The translations under genes were made by a program, and so were the position numbers. The notes under the pieces were generated by a model, which had not been told where the DNA came from, did no database searches, and saw only the letters and a list, made by a program, of their open reading frames with translations. Of a stretch of 64,000 nucleotides of DNA, positions 39,149-52,215 are shown in pieces. This stretch comes from Dasyornis broadbenti (lineage: Eukaryota; Chordata; Aves; Passeriformes; Dasyornithidae): contig VZRN01005628.1 of the NCBI GenBank assembly GCA_013397935.1, positions 337,184 to 401,183 on the forward strand, in the 5' to 3' direction. Position 1 is the stretch's first letter; every line of letters starts with the position of its first letter.

Positions 39149-39196
39149 GTTTTCTAGAATATAGGACTTGTTGTTTTCTAGAATATAGGACTTGTT
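39149..39196. repeat. 24-bp perfect tandem duplication
   Basis: Two identical 24-bp units (39149-39172 and 39173-39196) contain TTTCTAGAATATAGGACTTG. They are followed by a short (GTT)n run. The absence of mismatches points to a recent origin. Confidence 0.95.
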
Positions 39197-39337
39197 GTTG
39201 TTGTTTTGAAATACTTCCCAAACCTTTCAATTTAAACTGATTTATCAAGATACTTTAGTGTATGTTTTATAGTATGCAAGCACTCCAATTAAGAAATTAT
39301 TAGAAGCTGTCTGAAAAATACCTGAAAAATAACAATA

Positions 39338-39492
39338 TCATAGAACTCTTTCAGTTCGAAGCCATTCCGCCTTCTCCTATCACTTCCTCTCTCTGTAAAT
39401 AGTCTCGCTCCATCTTTCTTGTGGGCTCCCTTCAGGTATTGAAAGGCCACAGTTAAGTCACCCGAAAACCTTTTCTTTTCCAGGCTGTATAT
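39338..39492 (-). mobile_element. CR1 LINE fragment (antisense)
   Basis: The plus strand carries the antisense CR1 series 'cgaagccattccgcc', 'aaatagtctcgctccatc', 'ttcaggtattgaaaggc' and 'cttttcttttccaggctg'. The fragment lies on the minus strand and is truncated at both ends. An ATCATAGAA piece at 39338 may be left from the terminal octamer repeat. It shares the 'aaatagtctcgct' variant with the larger CR1 near 51.57 kb, so the two probably belong to one subfamily. Confidence 0.85.
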
Positions 39493-40695
39493 CAAAACAT
39501 CCCATTAAACCTGGAATTAATTTACTTCAGTCCATTTTTTTAGGCTGCTAGGCTTACGGTTCTTATACTATGTACAAGCAACACTACAAGAAGCTTTGAC
39601 AAAATGCCAGCTATTTTTACAGAGAAGAAGAAAAATAGAGCTTCTGCTTTAATTTTAAGAATAAAAATACAAATGGAAATAAAAGAGCTAAATCTAAAAC
39701 AGTCTAAAAAAAGCAGGAATGAAAATGTGCCTTTAGGAGCCTATTCCCTTTTTAAGGCTTACTCCTTTTATTTCTAAATTCTGTGTCACTGTTCTGTGAT
39801 GTTTAAGCTAGTCTTAAAGAGAAATACACAACCAACTACTTTGCAATATATTAATTTATATTCTTTGGGGGAAAAGACCTTTCTATGACAGCACTAAGTA
39901 TTATAATTACTTAGTCTCAGATTCTTAAAGGGTGGAAGGAGTTTGGACTTTTTATTCAGTTACTGTTTAATGTTCTCTAGTATACACCAGAACCCATGTT
40001 CCACAATAGTCTTGTGTGTCCTAATTCATAATTTTTTGATATTATATATTTAAAAACTGAATGCAATCCTAACCAAGACAACAATGCATATTTTCACCTT
40101 ATAAATAAGCAGACTGCGAAATTCAAGGTGTTAATAAAATAATTTTTAGCACAACTTTTGCATATCAATTTATAACTCTGACAATGTTCAAAGAAACATT
40201 GGATCAGTCAAATGTTGGCAATAGGCTAATGGTTATCACCACTAAGTTAATGTCAGCTTAAGAATGACATCAATGGTTCTGTTTCCAAAACTGAGGATGC
40301 TAATCAAAATGTGGAAATTACACAGCCACCTGGGATGGATGGGGAAAGTTTCGGCATGACATCCACAAAGTATGTGTTTCAGGAGTGACAAATTAAGGTT
40401 TTCAAACAGCTGCAATGTTTTCAAGTGGGAAAAGCTGATAAAAATCACAAGATGAAGACGAGATCTTTTCCAGAACATATAATTGGGCTAAGGATAGAGT
40501 CAGAAACAGGATTTTGCTCTGAAAGGAAGGGGAACCTACTAGAAAAAACCAAAAGTAAAAAGTATGTTCAGCAGAAAAAAGTAAAACAAAAACCTACCTT
40601 AATATTAAAAGGAAGGACTCGGTGGCATGAAACATTGTTCTTTCTAGAACAGTTTATGTAAGGCCTGAAAGGGTTTGATTAATTTCCTTTTTTTT
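39493..40695. other. AT-rich non-coding DNA, nothing recognised
   Basis: Short open frames only, ending in a T8 run at the edge of an assembly gap. Confidence 0.55.
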
Positions 40696-40755
40696 NNNNN
40701 NNNNNNNNNNNNNNNNNNNNNNNNNNNNNNNNNNNNNNNNNNNNNNNNNNNNNNN
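40696..40755. other. Assembly gap (60 N)
   Basis: A run of 60 N preceded directly by eight T bases. The gap may reflect sequencing drop-out in a T homopolymer or a tailed repeat. Confidence 0.99.
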
Positions 40756-43700
40756 ATAATCTTTGTAGGAGTACTTGCTTTGGAAGAACAATCAGCCAAG
40801 AAGGTTATGTAGTTCAGCAGTCATTTAAACTACAAGAGCATCGACTGCAGGTGCATCTCAGAAAATTGTTGATATTTTCTTCTGGGACACCCAGCTGTGG
40901 TCAGCGGATTCTGATGTGTAAGTTGAACTACACATTCAGTGACTTGCAGGTAAAACTATTGCAGGACATTCCACATGTAGAGCAGAAACAAGATGAATAC
41001 AGAGATTAGAGCTGCTGTAAAGAATTTGTACCTATGGAGATCTCCAGGACCAAAACTGGAACACATCAAGTTCTGTTTTGTCATATCATTTTCCATATTG
41101 GACAAAGAAAAGGGAAGGTGTGCTTGGCAGTGGAAAATAAAGTCAATAAAAGGAAAGAACTTAGGACATAATTTTTCCAACAGTATTTCTACAAGAGACA
41201 GACTACCCAGCTAAGGACCAATCCAAAGGTATGCACACGCAAAAACATAATTTAACACAAACTTTATTACTTGATGTAGTACTAAACCACCATGGGGCAG
41301 GCATGTACACATAATGAAAGACAATTCACGTGTGTGATGGCGAATCAGGAAGCATGCTAGGAGGGGTTACTTCAGGAAGCAAGGCTCTTCTTACTGAGGT
41401 TGAAAGATGTTGGAAATTAAGGGCAAGCTTTGTTTTACAGATAAAAAAAATGTAGCTGCTGGAGGTACACATAAGGTACTAAATATAGGGAATGAACCTA
41501 AACCAAATGAGCCCCTCCAAGACTGCATCCAGTCATGATCTCCAGCCTGGACACTCAAGTCAGTGGAACCAGAACAGAGCCAGACTGAGCAACCTGCCTT
41601 CTCCCACTGATCCCTACAGTGGGGAAAGCCGGATCTTCAGCACCGACTGTTTGTCTCTGCAGATCAGGTCCTATTGCTCCTCACTACTTGCTAATGTAGA
41701 CATAGCCAAATTATATTTATTTGGAGACTGAAGCAGGGCTACATATGGAGAATTTCACCTTTGACAAGTACTAACTTCATTTACATTAACACCTGTCTAG
41801 ACTGTTTTCCTAAGTATAAACATAAAAATCTCCTTAGTGTGTTTGGGCCCTTCTTACTTAATTAACCATATGTGACGTAAAGTGATACAACCCAGTTAAA
41901 GGTATGTCATTGTTGATAGGATCAATTACAGTCAGACATAAGTATTCATTGCTTATACCATCTGTGCTGTACTCCTAAGTGCAGAACCTTGTCAATGAAA
42001 GTATACACAGATTAACTGTATTCGCTTTCATTAAAAACCACCAATCTGGTTTGTCAGCTCCAGGCGCTTTCTGTTAAAAATTTACAATATTATAATGCAC
42101 AGTCACCTTCTCCTTCCAGCATACTATGGATAGATAATTTGAAAAGTTTAGCATAATATTTGTGATTATTCCACATCTTGAATGATTTTATTCTTAACTA
42201 GTGGCAACTGTCCAAGAGTCTTCCAAAACTCCACTTATATACCAGCCTGGGAAAACATTGTGGTCATGGTAAGGAAGCAAATCTTGCCTGTTCTGTTACT
42301 TGTTTATCAACATTTTCTAAGGCTTCTGGTTTTTGCTGCTGTTCTTCAATATTACAGGATCTGATCATATCACATTTGAGGAGGAAAAAGCCCCCAAAAC
42401 AGTTATTCAAGCCTTGGAAAGCTTCGGTTGCCATGTATTTATGCCTATAGAAAAATACAGACATGTATATATAGTAGAAATACTACAACTAATTTCATGC
42501 CTTTGATGTTAGCTGCAATGAGAATTCACAGCTAGATTAAACTAATACTCCTGAAATTAATTAACAATTTCATGGAAGATACTTGTACATACAAAGCTGT
42601 ATGATATGTTCAGCTCTATAGGGTTTGGAATAGGTCTTATTTTCATTCCTATCATTACTATGAGAAAATTATATTTATTAAATAACATAATTAAAAGATA
42701 GGCAACACAGTCTCTGGATGGGTGAGGAACGGGTTTAAAGAACCGGTTTGGAGCATGGGAAAAAGCTACATAACCACATATGTAGATCTAAAAGCAAGTT
42801 GAATCACAATTTATATTTTTTCCCTCAAAAGTAAGGAAAGAAATTGATGGGTTAAAATATGTTTGAAGTTCCCTCCAAAGACAACAGCTTCAAGGAAGAT
42901 TAGGAACCAGTATTCCACTGTTAAATTATTGCAGTTAAAACTCTAGTCAATACAGGTCACATGAGAAAGCAGGAAGTGGATCTAAGTGCATTTCTCTCTC
43001 CTAGAATATTTGAAGGCCACACTTAAGGATCTTCATGAAGAAAAGCAAGAAGGGATGAATAAAATGCACTTCTATTGCTATTGTTTGTATACTGGTGTTA
43101 TATCTCTGTATTTAATTTGGAAGGGATTTAGAGGCACACCCATGCGGGAAGAGTCTGGTTAGTTTAAAACTGGAAAAAGAAAAAGGCAACAAACCAATCA
43201 AAAAACAACTTTTGGCTGATAAGGACTATTCCCTGTGTTTACTCTAAAGTAAGTCAAAGGACTTGGTCTCCTGAGATATTGAACAGTGCTGATGAGGATA
43301 CTGACCAAAAGTTAAATAAAATAATTTAGAATAAATAGAATTACTATTGTTAAAACAATACTGTTTAGACTTATGATTAGCATGCTTATTTATTTTAAAA
43401 GAGCTGAAAGTAAATCACACTTCAGGATGTTGGAAAAGACATTTAATAAGGAGATATTTATTTGAAATCTCTAGCGGGGTGCCTAGAATAATATTATGAT
43501 TGTATATAACAACAACTGCTGTTTACAGCACCTTTTAAAGATAAAAGTGAAAAAAGGAAACTTTGCAAAACATAAAAAATCCCCCCTTCACCCACCCAAC
43601 AGCACATGTAAGTATTTTAACGAAACCCTTATTATGAAAGGATGGTACCAGCATGATTCAGAGCAAAAACGTTTAGAGTAATTGCCATAAAAATATCTGA

Positions 43701-45636
43701 ATTCCATTACAAATAACTATAAATTTTTCTGTAGCCTTTAGTAATATTTTTCTATGATATATTGACAAAATAAAAGCTCACAAATTTCTGAAAGAGCCTG
43801 AAATTCTCTTCTCCTTTTGTTCTTTTTATTCATAATCTCAAAATCTTACCCACTTTTCACTTGTAACAAAAACCATATGTAACTTGTTCTATAGGAGCAT
43901 TGATGATCTGACTTTCACATTACTTGCTGACAGATACACCTTTGAAGAGAACGCATTGTTTGAATCTCACCTGGAGGACAAGGTTAAAGCAAACTAAGCA
44001 GAGAGATTTGCTGTAACACCACCAAAAACAGTTACATGATTACGTGAAGCTGTCAGAGTTGGCAGGTTCAAAATCCCAGTATAGACCCAAACAGCTTGCT
44101 TGATTTTTGAAGCCAAAGAAATTACATAACAAGAATTTTGTTTGTGCTGGGAAAATGTTCTCTGTACCCTTTCAGGCCTTCCATAAGTATTTTTCAAAAG
44201 GCAAGCACTGGCATATTTGTCTTGAGAAAGTATTTTCTTACATTACACAAGCCAAATGAACACATCTGAAAGCAAAACTCATCTTCTGTGCAGTGCAGGC
44301 ATACAGACATTATATAACGTGTTGTTCTATTAGAGAGGCTCCATGGTAAAGGATGGACACATAGCACAGTCTGCACTGGATGCTTTCAGAAATGTACATT
44401 TGAATTAAAAGCATGCATTTGATTTAATTGCACCTGGTTTTGGCTCTGCACTGTAATGTTTGGATGAAGGCCTGCAGTCCAGATACTTGCTTGAAACACC
44501 GCAGAGCAGAGATGGCTATGAAGGTTTGGGGCTCGAGAATGAAGATAAAAGTGTTAGGTAAAGGTCTCAGAAGTTAATAGTGCCTGCTGCAACAGCAAAT
44601 CTCATCGCACTGCCTCATTCCTTTCTTTTCTGCTCTTTAAAGACAGAGTAATTGGAATGTAGTACAGTATTGGTACAACTGTAGTAATTCTGCTGTCTTG
44701 CTCTAGGAAACAAACTTTATGAACAAAGGAAACTAGAATTCTACCATTCCTTTTCAGGTGGTTACATCTCCTCTTAGGAAATGACACTAAATAGCTATTA
44801 GGTGTGTTATGCCACTCATCCTTACAATTCACCTATACTACAGAAGATTTTAATAACCATTACATACAACAAGCTAGTGTTTCAAATATAACAAATTTCA
44901 TAATTATCATTATTATCCATAATGATCACACTTCAGGAAAAATTGCCCTAGGAAACTTAAAATATTAAGTCATTGTTATTGCAAAAAGGTCCATCTGAAT
45001 TTAAAGTGCTCAGGTATTCACAGTTTAACAATGTGCTTATTACAGTAAATAAAGTTGTAGCAGAGTTGCTCTATATTCCCCCAAACCATAAAAAAGCTGC
45101 TTGCATTATACAATTTTTAATAAGAGGTCAGGTAGTTCTATCTGTTTCATCATGAATAATATTATGCTGTCTTGTAAGAAAATAATAATTAATTTTAAGT
45201 AGAAACTATAAAGAAGATTTAAAAATCAGAATCTGTTTTGGAAAACGGATTCTCTTCATTTGAAAATTTTTCTCTGTTCTTGTCTGGACATGATCTTGAA
45301 TTAATTCTTTCAGCAAAAACTTCTACCACATATATGCTAGTGAAATCCATCTGGAAAACAAATATCAAATCAAATGGCTTTTATTATGGCACACCAGCTA
45401 TAACACTTTAAAAGTAATTTTATAGGAAGACTATATGATCAACACAACAAAAACTCTAAAGGAGGTCTTGCGGTTTATGGTACCAGCCTTGAGATGGCAG
45501 ATGTAGATTGAACCCCTCATTCCAGCCCAGAAGGCTGGGAGCTGACCCCTGGGCCACAGGTACACAAACCAGCAAGGTAACAAAAATGTTCCTAATGGAG
45601 GCTGGGTGCTTTTAAGGTCTCAGTGTTGGTGTCTTA

Positions 45637-45658
45637 CTTTCTTTCTTTCTTTCTTTCT
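45637..45658. repeat. (CTTT)n microsatellite
   Basis: About five and a half uninterrupted CTTT units. Confidence 0.95.
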
Positions 45659-46899
45659 CTGCTTTCTCTGTAGGTCAATAAAATAGGTCTAATAATCCTG
45701 TCTTATTAGTTAATATAAAGAGAGGTGGAAAAAAGCCATAAATAGCTTAATTAATGCAAAATAGGCAACCCCCAGGCTTCACTGAAAGACTGGAAGAGAA
45801 AGCATACAGGAAATTGCCAAGGCGCTCTGAGAAGGTCTTAAAAATTTGTATCAGTGGTCAATGGTCTCTTTCACTTGTTTCCCTCAGACAATGAATTTCT
45901 GCCATTCTATCTTTTTCCCCTGGAAAAGGACTCTTTGCTCCCAGACTCATGCACTTATCCCAGCTGATGTTGTTCATTTTAAACAGCAGCTTCCCCTATG
46001 ATTGTCATTATTGCTGCTTCAAGTTTTCACTAGGCTTGAATGAAGTATCCTATTTTCTATTTTAGTTCTGCCTCTTCAGCACTGTTCCTACCTACGCTTT
46101 TAAAACATTGTATCCTCAAAGCTTTAACACACTCAGCTTCAGATGACCATCTTGTACTCAACACCGAGTTCAAAGATGAGATATGTTTCCGAAGTCCCTC
46201 CGGACAATGTTTGTCACCTATGAAAACACTAAGGAGACAAAGGATAGGGAACAGATGACAACTATAACTGGAACAATAAAATATTCATAAAATGCAGTGA
46301 TCCAGAATACATCTGCCACTCAGTCAGTCAGTCTCTGCATTTATGTCCTCAATGCCCACATGCAGAACAGCCGAGAGTCCCTTCCTCTTTCTTACTGGAG
46401 GTGATTGCAGCTGGCTGAGTCCTGCAGAAACTAATGCCAAGACCGTTTCTAGGATGCAAGTGATACAACAAACCAAAAAATGACGTATAGTTAACATCTT
46501 ACATTGGCTTGTCACAGTTTTGCATTGTCTTCATACTACTGCCCTCAGAGAGCCCTCCTGCAAATTACTGAATATTGGTACTGCCCACTGCTTCCAACAA
46601 ACCTCTGTAAATGAAATGGAGGCTGTAAAAGCAGCTCACGGCCTTAGCTACCTTCAATTACCTTCTGAACAGTCACGTGAGGATACAGAAATTCAATCCG
46701 GGTATTTCTATGGAACTATACTGAAAATCTGCTTAAATGTGAGGAACACAAAAACATCAATGAAGCAGCTGAGACTGTTTTCTCTTTACCGCAGTGGAGT
46801 AACTTGCTTGGATGCTAAGAGTGAATTTGGATAGCCAAGCAATAACAAGAAACAAAGTAATTTTCTCTGTCTTGCCAGGACTGGATATTTTGCTATATT

Positions 46900-46942
46900 G
46901 GGTGGAGGGGAGAGAGGGGAAGGAGAAAAAGGGAAAAAAAAG
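46900..46942 (+). repeat. Purine-rich G/A tract
   Basis: Almost purely A and G, with G runs of 3, 4, 4 and 3. The last run is 11 bases away, so quadruplex potential is weak. Confidence 0.7.
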
Positions 46943-49900
46943 TGAACCCAATTGTTTATATATGTTTAATATAAATGAACAGGACTGAGTTTGGTAATGG
47001 TCTATTAGCCTCAGCTTCAAAGTTTTCAAATATAGTTAAATGAAACCAAATGCAGTTAAATGAATTTTCACTGATTTCTTATAAAACACTGAATTCTTGT
47101 GCTTTTTGTGGTTATCTGGTATTCACTTCGAATAACTGGAGCCAACAGAGCTCAGATCTGGAAAATTAGCTTTGCTGAAAATAGACAAGCAACTCTTCTC
47201 TAACACTTACACTAACACCTACTGGAAAAAAATCCCCAAACCCAGCAATCTTCTGTACTCCATTTGAAAAGATGAATAAATGCCAGCACCAGACATTTAT
47301 TCCATTCTGGCCAGCACTGGCTATCTACATGAAAACACAAAATGGCTGGTAAATCAGATAGCTACTTACCTGCTCTATTCTCCCTTCAAATTGTAACCCA
47401 GTCCTGACCCACGTCACCGTCTGTGCCATTCCCCAACAGCTCAGAATGAAGATGATTGTAAAGTGAATCCCACAAGGTTTAAAACCAAGCCACCTCACAT
47501 GTTTTGTCACTAATCATTATTCAGAACTTTGTAAAAGCATCTACTCTTCAAGGAAACAGCTCTCCTCTAGAAAACTCTTGTCTGGTCTTCCTAATATTAA
47601 TAAGGGGGCTTTTTTTAGTCTGTGTAAATATTTCTTAGAGAGCAAGTATTGATGAATTCATTTTTATTAGACATCTCTCAAACTCCACCTGGCTTCCAAG
47701 AAGATCAATCAAAAAATGAACTAGATGTCACTCACATCAGTGAAAAAGCAAACATATGCAACACTTCATGTCTGTAAAGTATACATGGAGACAGCCAGCT
47801 TGCAACTCACACACTCATCCCCCATTCTGTTTAATCTTTTAGAAGCAGCATTCCTCTATCCAAATTAAACACACTACTTTTCAGTTATCTCTCTATGAAC
47901 ATCTGGCCATCAACTCAAGTTGTGCATCACTAAAACAAAAATTTAAAACTTGGTCTCACAGAAGTCCATTCCATAAAATCCTTTTCAGTTTTTCTAAAAC
48001 CTTTAACAGTTGGCCTTCATTGATAGGGCTAATGAATTTCCTTCTGTTTTTATAGGTAGGATATTCTATGTCATCAACTGTTGGTATGGCCTTTCCCATC
48101 TATATCCTCAACCAAATGTTCCAAAATATTGCGTGTCAATTATGTCATACCATCCTTCTTTGGCTTGGACAAACCTTTATGCTCAAACCCATATGAGTTT
48201 TTTTCTCTATTACTTCACATGTTTCCCATCATGCTAGGGAGCTACAACTGTGAAAGCACCTTTACCTATGTTTTGGCCTGCTCTCACCTTCTCAGTCTAC
48301 CACCAGAGATTCTCTCAGCAAAATGTTGTGGTTTTTTATTTTTATTTACCATAACTACAAAAAGTGAGAGAACAGCTCTGCCAACTGGATGCTCAGACTG
48401 CTTACAACACTTAGCTCATGGCCAGCTGTGTGTCCTCTTCCACCTACATTTAATTATTATTTAGATTACATTTAGGTCTGTATGTTTTCAGAGTTCTACA
48501 TTCAGTAGTATTCCATGAAAAGAGCTCTTTAGCAAAAATCAAACTTCCCCATTCTTTCTGCATTATGACCTTCTTGTGAATGAAATGAAGGTGGAAAAGA
48601 ACCTAACTTTGGTTATAAAATCTCTCAGTTTTTCACCTAATGTCCTACTCTCTTAATGGTTCCTCCTTTTTCTCCATGACCTACTTCATGAGTCAGTCTC
48701 CATTTTGATTTTACGAAGTTGGAATGTTGTGTCAGTAATAATGGGATAGATCACTTTGGAATAAGACAATGATATCTTTGTATATACCAGTGAATAAAGC
48801 AAAATCCAATAAAAAATGATGAGGCATTTATTTGTAGAGATCTAATAGCATGCTGATATTAGAGCCCATGTATGCATAAACATGTTAACTTTGAAATCAT
48901 TCCTTAAAAATTATTCTACTGACAGCCATTGCACTATAACAATAATGAGATGAATTAAATCACAAAATTTTAAAGACTAGTCAGAAATCAAAATACTAAA
49001 CATTCCAGTAAGGAACATAATCTTCCTGGAAGACTTGCAAGCTCTAAAAAAACCCCAACAAACTTGTTTTCTTCCAAATTTTCATTTTATATCATATTCA
49101 ACCATCATTTCTAAGAAGATTCTCAAAATGAAGTCTGCAATAAAGCTGATGAAAACCACAGATTCCAAAGGATCTTGGAACAGTATTTATGTCCTGGGAA
49201 AATTTAGAACATATATCCAAGACTGAGTGCCAATATAATATTCATGAGAAGAAAAAATATGCATTGAAGCATTCAATGTATTAAAAAATATTAAATTATA
49301 ATACATGTTAATTTTCAGATGTGTCTATTTATAGGCTGTTTTCTGGTGCCCAACTTTGTAACCTCAAAGAAGCTTCAATACATGAGGTTGTGCTAGTTGA
49401 CATGCAGATGCATTAATATATATTTAATATATAATACATACATATATTTTACTATGAAAACACACTAAAAAATAAACAGACAAAAAAGAAATTCTGAATG
49501 GTAAGTCTTGGTTTATATTCTTATTATGAAACAGTCTTTCCAGGGCAATACATAATTTACAATCTGAACAGATGTTCAGAAGGCCTAAATACCTTTTCAG
49601 CACATCTTTTTGGTCTTATTAACTCCTTTACTGAAGATACTTTTCAAATTACTTGAATCCTGACATACAATTATCAGTTTCTGAAAGTTGTTTCTTTGAC
49701 AAATACTGTCCTACCCAACCACTCCACAAACCTTTTTCACTTTAGCTAGAAGAGCCCAGCACATCCATACATGCGACCATTGCGTGGGAAAGCACCATCG
49801 TTTCAGTTTAACTGGCAGGAAATTATCAAGGTTACTTTATTTTGGGCACCTAAATCAAACCCCTTACAGACTGATGTTTTTCAGAGTACCTATTTCTGTA

Positions 49901-50007
49901 CACTCAAACCACATTCCCCCTGTTTTCTTTTGCTTGAGTTGTGAGAGTTCTCAGGTGTTGCACTGGATATTACAAGTACCTCCCTTAAGTACTCTGGAAA
50001 TAAAGAA

Positions 50008-50088
50008 CCGTATGGGCCAGACACTTAAGAGTGGGATTTGATGATCCTGGTGGATCCCTTCCAACTCAAAACATTGTGTGATTCTGAG
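50008..50088 (+). mobile_element. 5'-truncated TguSINE1-like SINE
   Basis: It starts inside the tRNA-derived acceptor stem (CCGTATGGGCC) and continues through ACTTAAGAGTGG, GATTTGATGATCCTGGTGG and CCCTTCCAACTCAAAACAT to a degenerate TGTGTGATTCTG end. This is the same order as the full copy at 62061-62205. Boxes A and B are missing, so it is not transcribable by RNA polymerase III. The 3' tail resembles a CR1 tail, consistent with CR1-driven mobilisation. Confidence 0.8.
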
Positions 50089-51249
50089 TGAAGGGAAAGA
50101 TGTGAAAATAAAAAGTTTAACCGCATAAAAGATATCAATCCTACATCTTCTGTTTAGCAATTTCAAAGTAGAGCATAAATGAAATACTGATTTGAAGCAT
50201 AAAGACCATTCTAGATTAAGATGCAACATTAAAACTCAGGCAAAATTGAAGTCAGATCAGTTGCGTGCCCCTCTCTAAATGGAAGGACAACACACTAAGA
50301 AAAGGAATATTGTCATGGTGACACATTATTAAAACTGATTTCCCCCAGAACTTAACCTAAACCCATCAGTAGAAAACAAGAAGTCAATTTAAAGTGTTTC
50401 TTGGATTCGACTAACCTGAACAACTTAAGTTGTGAAGTACCCTGAGTATTACAGGAATAAGAACAGCATGAAATACAGAAAAGTTTGTTTTACTTGAGAT
50501 AGTTGTTCAAGAGCAGCCAAAATTGCTTAGCGTCCTACACTAAATTACTTTTCTACCCCAGAGAGAGGGTGTTCCCTCTAAACCAGAGATGACGATACAA
50601 GGATTTCAGAAACTATTGTTTTCATTTCACTGATCTTCAGATTGCTAACACACAGAACTTTAAAATAAAGCCCTGGTAGTCTGAAAGCTTTAAGGCATTT
50701 AAATTTATCTTCTTTAAAAAACAAATAAAGCACTATTAAAATACTTAGTGTCCTATTAGAGGTATAGTCTTTTTACTGCCTTTAGCACCAGGTTATCAAA
50801 GTACCCTCAGTAGTCTATTAAGAGCTAGAAGTAGTGTCTGTCATAGTTGGTTCATTTCCTCTTTCCCTAAGGGGGAAACCCAGTATAAAATATCATGTTT
50901 TGATAAGGTTTCTTCTCTTTTATTATTTTCTTAAATGCATATACATACTTCTATGTTTGTGTCAGAGATAAAGCTGTGTAAAAGAATTGTGCCTTACACT
51001 TGAATTTCCATAGGAAGTGGCCCCCACCACGTCAAACAGTCCTTAGAAAGGCTGAGAAGACAAGCTGTATTAAGTATCTAAAAAGTCCCAGTGTCATAAA
51101 CTGCGTTCATTGCTATGATTTTCTACCTCAAAACTAAGGCAATTCTTAAGAAGTAGATTCAGCTGCTCATCACCTTCGAGAAGTATGATCTCATACTGAA
51201 ATCTTTATTCTTTGGGAAAACCTTGTCTTTAGAAGGCTAGTTTTCATAT
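50089..51249. other. Non-coding DNA, nothing recognised
   Basis: Short open frames only. No repeat family is identified. Confidence 0.55.
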
Positions 51250-51296
51250 AATGGAATCACAGAATAAATGAGCTTGGAAGGGATATTGAAGTCATG
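51250..51296 (-). mobile_element. 3' tail of an older CR1, split by a younger CR1
   Basis: The antisense CR1 3' end 'ggaatcacagaataaatgag' plus 'cttggaagggat' stops abruptly and is followed by a second complete CR1 3' end. The likely continuation is at 52216-52300. Confidence 0.6.
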
Positions 51297-52212
51297 TCAT
51301 GGAATGGCCTGGGTTGGAAGTGACTTGAAAGATTATCTCGTTCCAAAACCCCTGCCATGGGCAGGGACACCATCCACTAGACCAGGTTGCTCAGAGCCCC
51401 ATCCAACCTGGCCTTGAACACTTCCAGAGGTGAGGCACCCACATCTCTGAGAAACCTGTGCCAGGGCCTCACTTCACTCACCGGAAATAATTTCTTCGTA
51501 ACATGTCCTCTAAACCTACTCTCCTGCAGTTTGAAGCCATTCCCCCTTGTCCTGTCACTCCAGGCCTGTGTAAATAGTCTCGCTTCATCTTTCTTTTACC
51601 TTCAGGTACTGGAAGACTGCAATTAGGTCCCCCCAAAGCCTTCTCTTCTCCAGGCTGAACAATCCCAATTCTCCCAGCCTTTCCTCACAGCAGAGCTGCT
51701 CCATCCTCTGATCACCTTGGTGCCTCCTCTGGCCTGGCTCCAACAGCTCCCTGTCCTTGCTGTGCTGGGAGCCCAGAGCTGATGCAGCACTGCAGGTGGG
51801 GTCTCAGCAGAGCGGGGCAGAGGGGCAGAATCCCCTCCCTGCCCTGCTGCCCACGGGGCTTTGGGTGCAGCCCAGCACACGGGGGGTTCTGGGCTCCCAG
51901 TGCACACGGCCGAGGCATGTCCAGCCTCTCACCCAGCAGCAGCCCCAAGTCCTTCTCCCAGGGCTGCTCTGGATCTCTTCATCCCCAGCCTGGATTGGTA
52001 CTGGGAGTTGCCCCGACCCAGGTGCAGGACCTGAGACTCAGTCTTGTTAAACCTCATGAGATTCCCATGGGCCACTCCTTGAGCTTGTGCAGGTCCCTCT
52101 GGATGGCACCTCATCCTTCAGGTGTGTCACCCACACTATTCATCTTGGCGTCATCTGCAAACTTCTGAGGGTGCACTCGATCCCGTCATCTATGTTATTA
52201 ATGAAGATCTAA
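51297..52212 (-). mobile_element. CR1 LINE, 5'-truncated, minus strand
   Basis: About 0.9 kb of antisense CR1 follows the family order. It starts with 'tggaatggcctgggttggaa' (3' end), then 'cccctgccatgggcaggga' and the 'agaccaggttgctcagagcc' block. It continues through 'cttctcttctccaggctga', 'gccccgacccaggtgcagga' and the 'gcgtcatctgcaaacttctg' block, and ends near AATGAAGAT. It covers the 3' UTR and the end of the reverse-transcriptase ORF2 region. Frames are open on both strands (minus 51623-51907 and 51712-51948; plus 51757-52168). Those on the minus strand translate the degenerate ORF2 end, and those on the plus strand are antisense artefacts. It is dead by 5' truncation but better preserved than the other copies. 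Confidence 0.93.
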
Positions 52213-52215
52213 GAG

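Larger units (their letters stand above)
33896..39337. other. AT-rich non-coding DNA, no gene recognised
   Basis: It contains a 17-bp perfect tandem duplication (34960-34993), an A13 run (35803-35815), and a TATATAAAAG motif (36985-36994) ahead of an 88-codon frame at 36945-37211. It also contains the 24-bp duplication at 39149-39196. No peptide is recognised. Confidence 0.5.
40756..50007. other. AT-rich non-coding DNA, no gene recognised
   Basis: Open frames are 127 codons or fewer, none with a recognisable domain. The frame at 46520-46834 (plus, 104 codons) has balanced composition but no motif. Simple sequence includes (CTTT)n at 45637-45658, a purine tract at 46900-46942 and TA-rich sequence at 49411-49451. 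Confidence 0.5.

Noticed and set aside
44060..44085. Box B-like motif GGTTCAAAATCCC
   Set aside because: No matching box A at the right distance and no cloverleaf can be drawn.
51623..52168. Cluster of Pro/Gly/Ser-rich frames on both strands
   Set aside because: They lie entirely in the CR1 copy at 51297-52212, whose GC-rich sequence leaves few stops in any frame.
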